Source of the DNA: Prochlorococcus marinus str. MIT 9314
GTDB lineage: Bacteria; Cyanobacteriota; Cyanobacteriia; PCC-6307; Cyanobiaceae
Assembly (NCBI RefSeq): GCF_000760035.1
Contig: NZ_JNAO01000013.1
Coordinates: 186,001 to 250,000, forward strand
DNA: 64,000 bases
Direction: 5' to 3'
This document shows, one piece after another, positions 38,473 to 47,612 of the stretch. A program made the translations under genes and the position numbers. Numbering within the stretch: the stretch's first letter is position 1; each line of letters starts with the position of its first letter. The notes under the pieces are model-generated. The model saw nothing but the letters and a program-made list of their open reading frames with translations, did not search any database and was not told where the DNA came from.

Positions 38473-38946
38473 CTAAAATATTTTGAAATTATTAATATTT
38501 GTTATGCAACTTTTCTTCAGTAAGTCAGGGGATATTATTCTTAATTTCTTTAATAAGTCTGATAAACCTACTCTATTATTTGCTATTGAGGTATAGCAAA
38601 AATTCGCAGCTCCCATCAAAGGACCTTTTAGTAATATTACAAATATATTTAAGACTTTGTTCTTAGGGTCAACTAGTTGCAGTAGTTTTAATAGTCCGCG
38701 GACTCTAAGACTGTAGCCTTCCTTTGATAAAAAAATGATTGAATCCCTTGATTTTTCATACATTAATTGTTCTATCTTCTTGGACAAATTTATAGAACTT
38801 ATGATGTTAATATCACATATTTTACTTGGAGGAATCACAACTAACTGTTCTAATTTATGACTTGCGAATCTATCTAGCCATTGTATAAATGAACTACATA
38901 GAAGGCATTCTGAATCATAAATTAATACATAGGTGAATTTATCCAC
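38473..38946 (-). CDS. DCC1-like thiol-disulfide oxidoreductase (DUF393)
   Basis: The 157-residue protein carries the DUF393 signature at its start: LIYDSECLLCSSFIQWLDRF, with the C-x-x-C at 14-17. A later VRGLLKLLQLVDP segment matches the family. Such proteins are thioredoxin-fold, often next to or fused with HTTM proteins. It is convergent with the HTTM-like gene, 56 bases apart. A role in redox support of the HTTM protein is inference. Confidence 0.82.
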   Translation of the reverse strand: MDKFTYVLIYDSECLLCSSFIQWLDRFASHKLEQLVVIPPSKICDINIISSINLSKKIEQLMYEKSRDSIIFLSKEGYSLRVRGLLKLLQLVDPKNKVLNIFVILLKGPLMGAANFCYTSIANNRVGLSDLLKKLRIISPDLLKKSCITNINNFKIF

Positions 38947-39296
38947 AGTGTTTTTTTTCTTATTTTAGACTAATCATCATAATTTGTTTAGAAAGTTTTT
39001 ATTAAGCAGGTCTAATTAACTTATATAAGTGGTGTTTAATTAATAAACTAAAATCTTTATAATTTTAGTCGAATTATAATTCAGATAAAATAAAATTGAA
39101 AAAATTAGATTTTCCCTAAGAATACAAACTTATAAAATATATGAAAAAACTACTTTCAATTTATACTAAATATTATATCTATTTTTCTACCTAATTTGTT
39201 ATGTAAAGTAAATAATAAATTGCCTTAAATTTATAAATTATATTTGATTTTAAATATAAAAAATGCTTTCCTTAGATAAGGCGATTTTTTAAAAAA
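38947..39296. other. 350-bp AT-rich non-coding stretch
   Basis: The gap separates divergent genes. A short hairpin CCTTAGATAAGG followed by a T run lies only about 15 bases before the next ATG (39297), an odd place for a terminator-like structure. No ORF of interest is seen. Confidence 0.45.
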
Positions 39297-40298
39297 ATGA
39301 ATGGATACAAAATCTTAAAAGATGAATTTGGAGAATTAAAAATACAAATATTAGATAATGATCAAAAAAGAATTACTATAAAACCATCACATGGAGTCTT
39401 TTGTCCTGACACTGAAATAGTTACAAAATATCCAATGGACTTAATTGAGAAAATATTCGATTATAAAAGTTCTTGCTGGGTTATTGATGAGATAAAGAGA
39501 GATGAATCTCCAAATTATGTTTTTAGAGCATTGAAATATGGTCTGTTTAGTTTTATTAAAGAAATTAATTTTGAAAACAAAGTATTATTGGATTTCGGAT
39601 GTGGAAGTGGTGCTTCATCAGTAATACTAGGAAGAAAAATAAAAAATCTTGAAATCATAGGCATTGAACTAAATAAAAAACTTCTTGAAATTGCAGAAAT
39701 GAGAAAAAAATATTATTCGCTTAATGAAAATGTTAGTTTTATTGCATCTGAAGATCCAGAGAGTTTACCGATTAATAATCCAGTCGACTTTATATTACTT
39801 AGTGCTGTTTATGAACATTTATTACCTAATGAAAGAAAAAAAATATTAAAAATGTGTTGGCAATTGCTTAAAAAAGATGGGGTAATTTTTATTAATCAGA
39901 CACCAAATAGATGGGTTGTTTATGAAAACCATACTACAAACTTATTTTTAATAAATTATTTACCCGACAAAATATGTTATTGGGTATCAAAAAATTTTTC
40001 AAAACGAAATTTAAAAAAATTTTCATGGAATCAACTTTTAAGAATGGGTATCAGAGGTGCAACTGAGAATGAAATTACAAATATAATTGCTAAGCTTAAA
40101 ACTCATGGAAAATTAGAAGTTCTTAAGCCCAATAATTTAGATACAAAAAATAAACTCGACTTATGGTATCGTTCAACTTCAACTTTTTCAATGAAATCTA
40201 AATTATTAAAAACTTTTATTTGGTATCTTATGAAATGTTTCCCCTTTTTAGAAAGAATCTTATTGCCTGGAATAGTAATGGCTATTTCTAAAAGATAG
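39297..40298 (+). CDS. Class I SAM-dependent methyltransferase
   Basis: The 333-residue protein has SAM motif I VLLDFGCGSGASSVI at about 98-112, the acidic motif II IIGIELNKKLLEIAE, and a YEHLLPNERKKIL post-motif. A C-terminal hydrophobic segment (about 303-326) could attach it to the membrane. Its N-terminal part (about 1-95) includes HGVFCPDTEIVTKYPMDLI and is unassigned. Its position in a surface island suggests a glycan or lipid-sugar acceptor. It has no operon partner. Confidence 0.8.
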   Translation: MNGYKILKDEFGELKIQILDNDQKRITIKPSHGVFCPDTEIVTKYPMDLIEKIFDYKSSCWVIDEIKRDESPNYVFRALKYGLFSFIKEINFENKVLLDFGCGSGASSVILGRKIKNLEIIGIELNKKLLEIAEMRKKYYSLNENVSFIASEDPESLPINNPVDFILLSAVYEHLLPNERKKILKMCWQLLKKDGVIFINQTPNRWVVYENHTTNLFLINYLPDKICYWVSKNFSKRNLKKFSWNQLLRMGIRGATENEITNIIAKLKTHGKLEVLKPNNLDTKNKLDLWYRSTSTFSMKSKLLKTFIWYLMKCFPFLERILLPGIVMAISKR

Positions 40299-40893
40299 TT
40301 TTTAAAAATGATCTATTTGCCTTTTAGACAAATACAAACCAAAACTTTTGAAGAGAATAAAGAAATATATTTATTAATAAACTTATATCTTTTTTTATTT
40401 TTATAATTCCTAATAAACTATCTCATCTTATTAAAATCTCTGAAATAATCTAAACGTAATTATCAAAAAATTTCACCCCTCATTTTATTCACAGACCAAG
40501 AAAATGTTGCTGAAGCTTTACTGCTTATTAAAGTTGATTTCCCCAGATCAGTTTTGGCATGCCTTTTGATAATTACAGATACCATAAAAGTAAAATCTAT
40601 TTGCAAGTGTGGAGACTCCCATTGGATCTGGCAAATAACCCATAATTATCTATTATTATCCTATACATATTATTGTGGATTATTTATCAAAATAATTGGT
40701 ATAAATAACTAAAATCTCAATGTTGGCAAGTAAATCGAACTTCTAAAACCCTTAATGCAATTTATATAAAGAACTAAGCTATACGAGGTTTTTCATATAT
40801 TTCCTGTATTTGGATCATAGTTCTTCTCGCTTAGATAAAAACTAAGAGGAAAATAGTTATTTTTATTTTTAATATTTTTTATATTAAAAATAA
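40299..40893. other. 595-bp gap holding a probable gene relic
   Basis: This is the longest unexplained gap in the window and lies between convergent genes. One part (about 40480-40650) reads as protein-like and is listed separately. The rest (40660-40893) is ordinary AT-rich sequence with no ORF, tRNA or repeat that I can see. Confidence 0.45.
40479..40650 (+). pseudogene. Possible relic of an Alpha-E (DUF403) protein gene
   Basis: The plus-strand frame reads FTDQENVAEALLLIKVDFPRS then VLACLL. The Alpha-E family has a conserved stretch of the form VaxFLLLDxxFPRSVxxCL, and this piece matches it well. The frame has no start nearby, and the rest of an expected 300-residue protein is missing. 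Codon make-up is less AT-rich than the flanks. A full Alpha-E gene, ATP-grasp partner or transglutaminase partner is not nearby. I call it a fragment left by deletion or transfer. Confidence 0.4.
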
Positions 40894-41826
40894 TTAAAAT
40901 CTTCCAATATATTTTATTATTTTATTTCTCCTAATCATATTAAAACAAATTCTTTCAAACTCGTAAGGTAAATATAAAAGAATATTTAAAGAAATATTTT
41001 TTAAAAATAAAATTAGTCTTTTTGAAAATAAATTTTTGCTTTTTATCGAATTTAAATTTTCTTCATCCTTTTCATATTTTCTTTCATTATAAATTAATTG
41101 AATTGGTTTTCTCAAATTATCAGATTTATATTCTTTAGACTTTTGAGCAAAAAAAATAAGCTCAATACCTCTAGAAGAAACTATTGGTATTTCTTTACAA
41201 GTGTGTTTATATTTAAATAACCTTCCTTTCCTCTCATATAACCTTGGTGAACCCTCATGTAAGTATGCACTTAAATTTGTAAATCCATTAGCTTCAAAGA
41301 AATCAAAAAATAGAGTTGGACTAAAACTATAAAATCCATGGTCAATAGAATTTGAGCATGGATATGCTAAAAATAATGAGCCATCAGGCTTTAACATATC
41401 GCATATATTCTTAAGAGCAGTAGGGGTATCAAAAATATGTTCCAACGTCCCTGAATCAATAATTGCATCATATTGTTCAAAAAGAGATTTACTAATTGGA
41501 TTATTTAGATTGTGAATGATATCAGCGCCTTCGTAATCAGAAATATCCATAGCTTCTACATTATCTGCTCCCATTATTGTCAATAATGCTTTGCAACTCA
41601 AATTATTTTCTTTAGAAGTATTTTTGAAATACTTATTATTATTTCTATAGTCGATATTTTCTTTTAAATTCCATTTTTTTAAATTGTAATTTTTAAATAT
41701 TTTAGATGATTGTAAACTATTTATCCAAACACTTTGCTGTCCTAAGGTAAGAACCTTTCCTTTAATAAATCCCGTTTTTTTTTGTTCCATACATAAAGTA
41801 TGAATATGATGTTTTAGAAGACCCAT
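40894..41826 (-). CDS. Class I SAM-dependent methyltransferase-like protein
   Basis: The 310-residue protein keeps the post-I elements NVEAMDISDYEGADIIHNLN and YDAIIDSGTLEHIFDTPTAL, and a LKPDGSLFLAYP strand typical of class I methyltransferases acting on sugars. The glycine-rich motif I is replaced by VLTLGQQSVWI in the N-terminal part, which may form a diverged SAM site. A C-terminal amphipathic or hydrophobic region (about 270-300) may contact the membrane. The substrate is unknown; no operon partner. Confidence 0.7.
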   Translation of the reverse strand: MGLLKHHIHTLCMEQKKTGFIKGKVLTLGQQSVWINSLQSSKIFKNYNLKKWNLKENIDYRNNNKYFKNTSKENNLSCKALLTIMGADNVEAMDISDYEGADIIHNLNNPISKSLFEQYDAIIDSGTLEHIFDTPTALKNICDMLKPDGSLFLAYPCSNSIDHGFYSFSPTLFFDFFEANGFTNLSAYLHEGSPRLYERKGRLFKYKHTCKEIPIVSSRGIELIFFAQKSKEYKSDNLRKPIQLIYNERKYEKDEENLNSIKSKNLFSKRLILFLKNISLNILLYLPYEFERICFNMIRRNKIIKYIGRF

Positions 41827-42398
41827 ATGAAAACTTTTTAAATATTAATCCTTATGAAAAATATTTTAATTCTTCAATAATACCCTATATAGTTTAAATA
41901 ATTTTTATTAAAAATAAATTTTTAAATTTTTTTTTCAAGGCCATAAAGTAAATACCAGTCGAATAGTTATTAATCCTTCAAGGGATCTTTATAAGTAAAT
42001 TTTAAAAATTCTATAAAAATTTAAAAAATAAGGCAAATAATGCAAAGCATGCGACTCAAACTATTGAATTATTCATTCTTTTAGATATCTTCATATTATG
42101 AATTACTTTAAATCAGATTATTCAAATGAATAAAAAATTCAGGAGACCGAGTTAATAATATTTTTTACATCTTTATTTATTTTAATGTGAAGAGTTAATG
42201 GAATTATTTTTCATCAGACAACTTTGCAAAATACTATTTTTAGTCTTCTATCAATAATACTTAAATAGAGGAAAACCTTTTTTATTCTCAATTGCAGTAA
42301 TCTAACCTTAACCACAAACTATAAAAGAATATTAGATATTTGAATTACATGAATCTTTATTATAGAAAAATATATTTTTCATAAATCATATAGTTCCA
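41827..42398. other. 572-bp AT-rich non-coding stretch
   Basis: The gap lies between two minus-strand genes. It would contain the promoter of the methyltransferase gene at 41826. I see no ORF with plausible composition, no hairpin followed by T run, and no repeat. Its length is unusual for a streamlined genome and fits a deletion scar. Confidence 0.5.
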
Positions 42399-44075
42399 TT
42401 AATTACAGCTTTCAACTTTCCATAACCATCCTCCATTCCAACCTCCTAAATTTAAATGCCAACTCCTAACATTTGTTTTTATGAGCTTTTTATTTTTTAT
42501 ACAATTTGATTCTAATTTTTCATCAGTTTTCAAAAAACATTCATTACCTTTAACTGAATTTATATTTGCTGGGATTGTACAGTAAGAAGGAGTTGATTTA
42601 TTCAAACTAGTAGAAAAGTCATTTAAAGATAAATACTCTTTTGATCTATTTAAATTTGGCAGATCAGCTAAATAATCAATATCCCTAAATTCTATATATT
42701 TAAAGTGATCAATAAAATCTTTTCCTTTAAATTTGTTTAATTCTCTATCAACTATTCCATCAAGAGACCAGACTCTAAATCTATCATCTAATCTATTTCT
42801 TATTTGAACTTCTACAGTGCCTATATCGATAATATCATTATCATCTTTTGATAATTTTTTAAAAATTTCATCTGAATATTTTTTTACATTTTCAGGAGAA
42901 GTAGACTTGATAGTATTTATTAATTGATTATGTGAAACACAATTATAATAATTATTATTATTACAAAAAGAGAATTTATGATTATGAACTACTCCGGAAT
43001 AAATTGAGAGTAATAAATACAAAATTCCTAAAGAAGCTATAAAAACTTTTGATAAATTCGGAAGAATACGTGCTGCAAATATAAGAAATATTAAACAATA
43101 ACTGTAAAGGAAATATCTGGAAAATTGTATGTTTGGTATAAAATTAAAAAAATGTAGAAATAAAGGAAGTACTATAAAATTTATAGATATAATAATATCA
43201 ATCCTAATAAGATATTTCCTAAATAAAATCAATCCAAAAATAAGTGGATATGTATAAATTAAACTTCTAAAAATATTAATACCTAATGATAAATTATATC
43301 CAAGTAAATCAACATTAAGATTATTTACTGCACTAACTTCTAAAGTTGAAATATATTTCCTAATAGAGCCAGCATTATGATAATTTCCACCACTTATTAT
43401 TGAAAGAACATAGTAAGAAATTCCGCAAAATAATATAGATATTAAAGAATAAAGCAAAAGTTTTTTATTTTTTAAAAAAATTGATTTTATAAATAAAAAG
43501 AATGGATAGGTAAGTCCTTCAGGTCTAATTAAGAAAAGTAAAATCGTTTTAAAAATAATCCCTTTATTTTCAAATCTTCTTTCTGATTTTAATTCTTTTG
43601 AGAGAAAAGTTATTAAAATTGCAGCAAAAAAAATATTTTCCATACCTAACATTACTTGAGTACTGATAAGGCCGATTACTGATAATAAAGTTGATCCAAT
43701 TAATTTTACAGGTATTGTTTTAGAAGGATTTATTTCGTAAATTTGATATGAAATCCATAAAAAAGAAAAAATTGATATCAATTTCATTCCAAAAACTGTA
43801 TATATTCCCAAAAATTTATATAAAAATGAAACTATTAAAAAATACAGAAATGAAGATTCTCCTCCAGTCTTATAGCCTGGATTAAATTCAAGAAAATGTC
43901 CGTTTATAAAATTTTTAGCATAAATTATATGAATTTCAGGGTCTCCACTATAAATACTTGAATGAAGGGCAAATTGATATACTCCCCAAGAAATCATTAG
44001 AAATGAAATGATCTCAAGAACCTTATACTTTTCTATTATTTTTTCTAAATATAATAATATCATTGCAATTATCAA
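42399..44075 (-). CDS. GT-C glycosyltransferase, possible arabinofuranosyltransferase-like
   Basis: The 558-residue protein has about ten helices and a C-terminal exocytoplasmic domain of about 180 residues. The first loop reads SGDPEIHIIYAKNFINGHF then LEFNPGYKTGGESSFLY. This resembles the D-x-(acid) and FNPGExxxGxTS loop of GT-C enzymes in the AftB-like arabinofuranosyltransferase group. It is divergent from a UbiA/DprE1/DprE2-like module 370 bases away, which should make a matching lipid-linked pentose donor. The specificity is inference; a GT39-like hexosyltransferase is the alternative. Confidence 0.68.
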   Translation of the reverse strand: MIIAMILLYLEKIIEKYKVLEIISFLMISWGVYQFALHSSIYSGDPEIHIIYAKNFINGHFLEFNPGYKTGGESSFLYFLIVSFLYKFLGIYTVFGMKLISIFSFLWISYQIYEINPSKTIPVKLIGSTLLSVIGLISTQVMLGMENIFFAAILITFLSKELKSERRFENKGIIFKTILLFLIRPEGLTYPFFLFIKSIFLKNKKLLLYSLISILFCGISYYVLSIISGGNYHNAGSIRKYISTLEVSAVNNLNVDLLGYNLSLGINIFRSLIYTYPLIFGLILFRKYLIRIDIIISINFIVLPLFLHFFNFIPNIQFSRYFLYSYCLIFLIFAARILPNLSKVFIASLGILYLLLSIYSGVVHNHKFSFCNNNNYYNCVSHNQLINTIKSTSPENVKKYSDEIFKKLSKDDNDIIDIGTVEVQIRNRLDDRFRVWSLDGIVDRELNKFKGKDFIDHFKYIEFRDIDYLADLPNLNRSKEYLSLNDFSTSLNKSTPSYCTIPANINSVKGNECFLKTDEKLESNCIKNKKLIKTNVRSWHLNLGGWNGGWLWKVESCN

Positions 44076-44444
44076 AAAAAAGTTAAGTAATTATGCGGTT
44101 AAATTAAAAAATTAACATTGGATATTATCAATTTAATTACTCTAATTTGTTTTCCAGCAATAATTTGTTTTTTATAAAATATATTGTTATATTTTTTATT
44201 ACTTAATTTAATAGGGAATATTTTTAAATTATTTTGGAAGTAAAGTTTTAAACTTATTGAGATTCAATAAAAACATAAAAAATATCAGCAATTTAAAATA
44301 AAATAGAAAGAGAAATAAAAATTTTTTTAGGATAAAAATTCTAGAGAAATTTGGCTTAAAAATTTAAATATTTTGGCTGTATTACATTAATATAGACTAT
44401 ATGATTGAAGAATTATTTTTGAACTCAGATCCATTTAAAACTAT
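44076..44444. other. 369-bp divergent intergenic region
   Basis: It separates the GT-C gene from the HAD-UbiA module and should hold promoters for both. It is AT-rich, with no clear -10/-35 pair, repeat or ORF that I can support. Confidence 0.45.
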
Positions 44445-45875
44445 ATGAAAAACAATTTAAAAATTTTATCTGTGGACCTTGATGGCACATTGATTAAAAC
44501 AGATATGTTGTTTGAGACTTTTTGGTCTTCATTTTCAAATGATTTACTGATTCCATTAAAAGCTTTTTTTGCACTTTTTAGAGGAAAGTCAAATTTAAAA
44601 AAAATGTTATACGATAAATCAAGTTTAGATATAAAGTCTCTTCCCTATAATCAAGAAGTTATTAAATATATTTATTCACATCGTTCCAAAGGTGGGAAGG
44701 TCGCACTTGTAACTGCGAGTACCCAAAAACTTGCAGAGGCTATTTCCAAGCATTTAAATTTATTTGACGAAGTATACGGATCTACATCAATAGTCAATTT
44801 AGAGGGATTTGCGAAAGCAAAACTTCAAAAAAAAGTATTTGGTGAAGGAAATTTTGATTATATTGGAAATTCCTCTGCAGATCTACAAAGCTGGGAAATA
44901 TCAAACAAAGCAATTACTTTCAATGCAGGAAAATTTTTAAAAAGAAAGTGCGAATACCTTAATAATAATACCTTTCATTTAACTGATACAAGCAAAAGAG
45001 GGATATTGGGTCCTTTTTTAAAAGAAATTCGTCCATACCAATGGATCAAAAATATTTTGATATTCTTACCAATGATTGCAGCTCAGAATTTTGATAAAAC
45101 TATATTCTTTCAAGCATTATTTGGTTTTATTGCTTTTAGTAGTACAGCATCAAGTGTATACATATTAAATGATTTATTAGATATTAAATCTGATAGAAAT
45201 CATCCACAAAAATGTAAGAGACCATTTGCTGCAGGAGACTTATCTTTTAGCATAGGTATGACTTTAGGAATTTTAATATTATTAATAGGATTAATTTTTG
45301 GATATGCTGTTGGTTTCTCATTTCTAACTGTCTTGTTAACCTATTACGTAATAACTGTCTTTTATTCTATTTACCTGAAAAGAAAACCTTTAGTTGATTT
45401 ATTTATACTTGCAGGGCTGTATACACTAAGATTGCTAGCTGGAGGTGTTGCAACTAATTTGAATATTTCATTTTGGTTATTCAGCTTTTCCTTATTTATT
45501 TTCTTATCACTTGCTGCTATTAAAAGGCAAAGCGAACTAATAGATATGATCAATAGAGGCAAAACTATCGCAAATAACAGGGGATATAAGGTTAGTGATT
45601 TAGACTTTATAAGGTCCATAGCTATATCTTCAGGATTAATGTCCGCATTAGTTCTCGCGCTATATGTAAACTCTCCAAAAGTATTAGTTTTATATTCTAA
45701 TCCAACATTGCTTTGGATATCATGTGGTCTATATCTTTTCTGGATAATTAGAGTTTGTTTTAAAAGTGATAGAGGAGAAATGGAATATGATCCAATTATA
45801 TTTACATTTAAAGATAGAGTTAGTAACGTTATATTTGTAATAATTATCTCATTTACAATTTTTTCTATAATTTAA
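44445..45875 (+). CDS. HAD phosphatase - UbiA prenyltransferase fusion (DPPR synthase-like)
   Basis: The N-terminal domain (about 1-180) is HAD-like, with SVDLDGTLIKTDML as motif I. The C-terminal domain (about 185-476) is a UbiA prenyltransferase with about nine helices and both Asp motifs: NDLLDIKSDRNHPQKCKRPF and DPIIFTFKDRVS. This subgroup includes mycobacterial decaprenyl-phosphate phosphoribosyltransferase, which joins PRPP to polyprenyl phosphate. The HAD part could remove the 5-phosphate from the product. It overlaps gtrA by 1 base and is first of four coupled genes. Confidence 0.85.
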   Translation: MKNNLKILSVDLDGTLIKTDMLFETFWSSFSNDLLIPLKAFFALFRGKSNLKKMLYDKSSLDIKSLPYNQEVIKYIYSHRSKGGKVALVTASTQKLAEAISKHLNLFDEVYGSTSIVNLEGFAKAKLQKKVFGEGNFDYIGNSSADLQSWEISNKAITFNAGKFLKRKCEYLNNNTFHLTDTSKRGILGPFLKEIRPYQWIKNILIFLPMIAAQNFDKTIFFQALFGFIAFSSTASSVYILNDLLDIKSDRNHPQKCKRPFAAGDLSFSIGMTLGILILLIGLIFGYAVGFSFLTVLLTYYVITVFYSIYLKRKPLVDLFILAGLYTLRLLAGGVATNLNISFWLFSFSLFIFLSLAAIKRQSELIDMINRGKTIANNRGYKVSDLDFIRSIAISSGLMSALVLALYVNSPKVLVLYSNPTLLWISCGLYLFWIIRVCFKSDRGEMEYDPIIFTFKDRVSNVIFVIIISFTIFSII

Positions 45876-46279
45876 TGAGAAAAAGTAAAAAATTGTTTTT
45901 GTTCATTTTTTTTGCTATCGTTTCAACCCTATTTAATCTCTTAACTCAAAGAATTATATTATTTTTTAATAAAACAAATTTATTTTTCTTTATTGCAATG
46001 CTAACAGGGACTATTGTTGGTCTTGTCATAAAATTTTTCCTTGATAAAAGCTATATTTTTTTTGATACAAAAAATGATTTCCTTCATTTAAGAAAAACAT
46101 TTGGTTTATATACATTAATGGGAACTTTTTCAACAATAATTTTTTGGGGAACTGAATCTATGTTTTGGATTATTTGGAGAGAAGAAAATATGCGCGAAAT
46201 TGGAGCTATATTGGGTTTAATAATGGGTTATATAATTAAATATAGGCTAGATAAAAGATATGTCTTTAGGAAAGAATAA
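45875..46279 (+). CDS. GtrA family membrane protein
   Basis: The 134-residue protein has four helices and the GtrA hallmarks: an N-terminal helix with TLFNLLTQRI, a GTIVGLVIKFFLDKSYIF loop and GYIIKYRLDKRYVF at the end. GtrA proteins are thought to move polyprenyl-linked sugars across the membrane. Its place between the UbiA-like and DprE1-like genes matches actinobacterial arabinan clusters, where a GtrA-like protein is proposed to flip decaprenyl-phosphoarabinose. Confidence 0.88.
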   Translation: MRKSKKLFLFIFFAIVSTLFNLLTQRIILFFNKTNLFFFIAMLTGTIVGLVIKFFLDKSYIFFDTKNDFLHLRKTFGLYTLMGTFSTIIFWGTESMFWIIWREENMREIGAILGLIMGYIIKYRLDKRYVFRKE

Positions 46280-46280
46280 A

Positions 46281-47612
46281 ATGAAAAATCTAGAAATAAT
46301 CTCTGGATGGGGCTTATATCCTAGAATTCAAGCAAACATAATAAAACCAAAAACAATAAAAGAACTTAGAGATGCAATTTTGTCTAATTCATTCATAGCA
46401 AGAGGAAATGGCCGCTCGTATGGAGACAGTGCAATAAATCAATTTAATACGATTGAAATGACCGAATTTAATCGCTTTTTACATTTTAACGAAAAAGAAG
46501 GTTTGGTTATTGCACAAGCAGGAATTTTATTGAAGGATATTATTGAAACATTTTTACCAAAAGGATGGTTTCCTCCTGTAACTCCTGGGACTAAATATGT
46601 AACCTTAGGCGGAATGGTAGCTGCAAATGTACATGGCAAAAATCACTACAAATCTGGAACCTTTAGTAAATATATTAAGTGGATTGAAATAATTGATCAT
46701 AATGGTGAAATCATAAAGTGCTCTAGAAAAAAAAATTCGGAATTATTCCTTTGGACAATAGGTGGAATGGGTTTAACTGGAATTATTCTAAATGTTGCTT
46801 TTTATCTTAAAAGAATAAAAACAGCCTGGATAAATCAAAGTAAATTAGTTTCAAAAAATATAAATCAAACTTTTGAATTTTTTGAATCTAATATTGACTC
46901 ATCATACTCAGTAGCATGGATTGATTGTTACGCTAAAGGTTTAAATATTGGTCGTTCTGTTTTGATGTTAGGAGAACATGCGGAATTAGATGATATTAAT
47001 AGCTATAAAAAATTAAGTCCATTCAAAACTTTTAAAAAAAGAAAATTATCTATTCCTTTTTTCTTTCCATCATTCGTTTTAAGTAACTTCAGCGTAAAAA
47101 TATTTAATTCACTTAATTTTATAGTTAGCAAAATTTCAAGACGAAAGGCAATAGTTGATTGGGATACTTTTTTTTATCCACTAGATAAAATTCTTAATTG
47201 GAATAAAATATACGGATCTAAAGGATTCGCACAATTTCAATGCGTTATTCCTTTATCAGTATCTAAAAAGGCTATTACTGAAATGTTGAATCTTATTTCA
47301 AATTCCAAAAGTAGTTCTTTTTTAGCTGTATTAAAAAGATTTGGACAAGATGAAAGCCATTTCTCTTTTCCAATGGAAGGATACTCATTATCATTAGATT
47401 TTCCAATAAATAAAGAAAATTTATTATTAATTAATTCATTAGATGAAATTACTATAAAATATGATGGTCGATTTTATTTAGTTAAAGATAGTAGAATGAA
47501 AAAAAAGACATTTGAAAGTTCAGATTTAAGAATAAAAAATTTTAAAGCATTTAGAGAAGATAATTTAAGTAAAAAATTTAGATCTTGCCAAACTGATAGA
47601 CTCGGCCTATGA
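46281..47612 (+). CDS. DprE1-like FAD oxidoreductase (decaprenylphosphoryl-ribose 2-oxidase)
   Basis: The FAD domain shows ARGNGRSYGDSAIN and VTPGTKYVTLGGMVAANVHG. The substrate domain shows FAQFQCVIPLS, GYSLSLDFPI and FYLVKDSRMKKKTF, and the end SCQTDRLGL. These align with mycobacterial DprE1, including its catalytic Lys (YTAKDSR region). The Cys that benzothiazinones attack there (ICVDFP) is Ser here. DprE1 oxidises the 2-OH of the lipid-linked ribose. The frame opens at ATG 46260, but ATG 46281, 1 base after gtrA, is likelier, giving 443 residues. Confidence 0.87.
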   Translation: MKNLEIISGWGLYPRIQANIIKPKTIKELRDAILSNSFIARGNGRSYGDSAINQFNTIEMTEFNRFLHFNEKEGLVIAQAGILLKDIIETFLPKGWFPPVTPGTKYVTLGGMVAANVHGKNHYKSGTFSKYIKWIEIIDHNGEIIKCSRKKNSELFLWTIGGMGLTGIILNVAFYLKRIKTAWINQSKLVSKNINQTFEFFESNIDSSYSVAWIDCYAKGLNIGRSVLMLGEHAELDDINSYKKLSPFKTFKKRKLSIPFFFPSFVLSNFSVKIFNSLNFIVSKISRRKAIVDWDTFFYPLDKILNWNKIYGSKGFAQFQCVIPLSVSKKAITEMLNLISNSKSSSFLAVLKRFGQDESHFSFPMEGYSLSLDFPINKENLLLINSLDEITIKYDGRFYLVKDSRMKKKTFESSDLRIKNFKAFREDNLSKKFRSCQTDRLGL

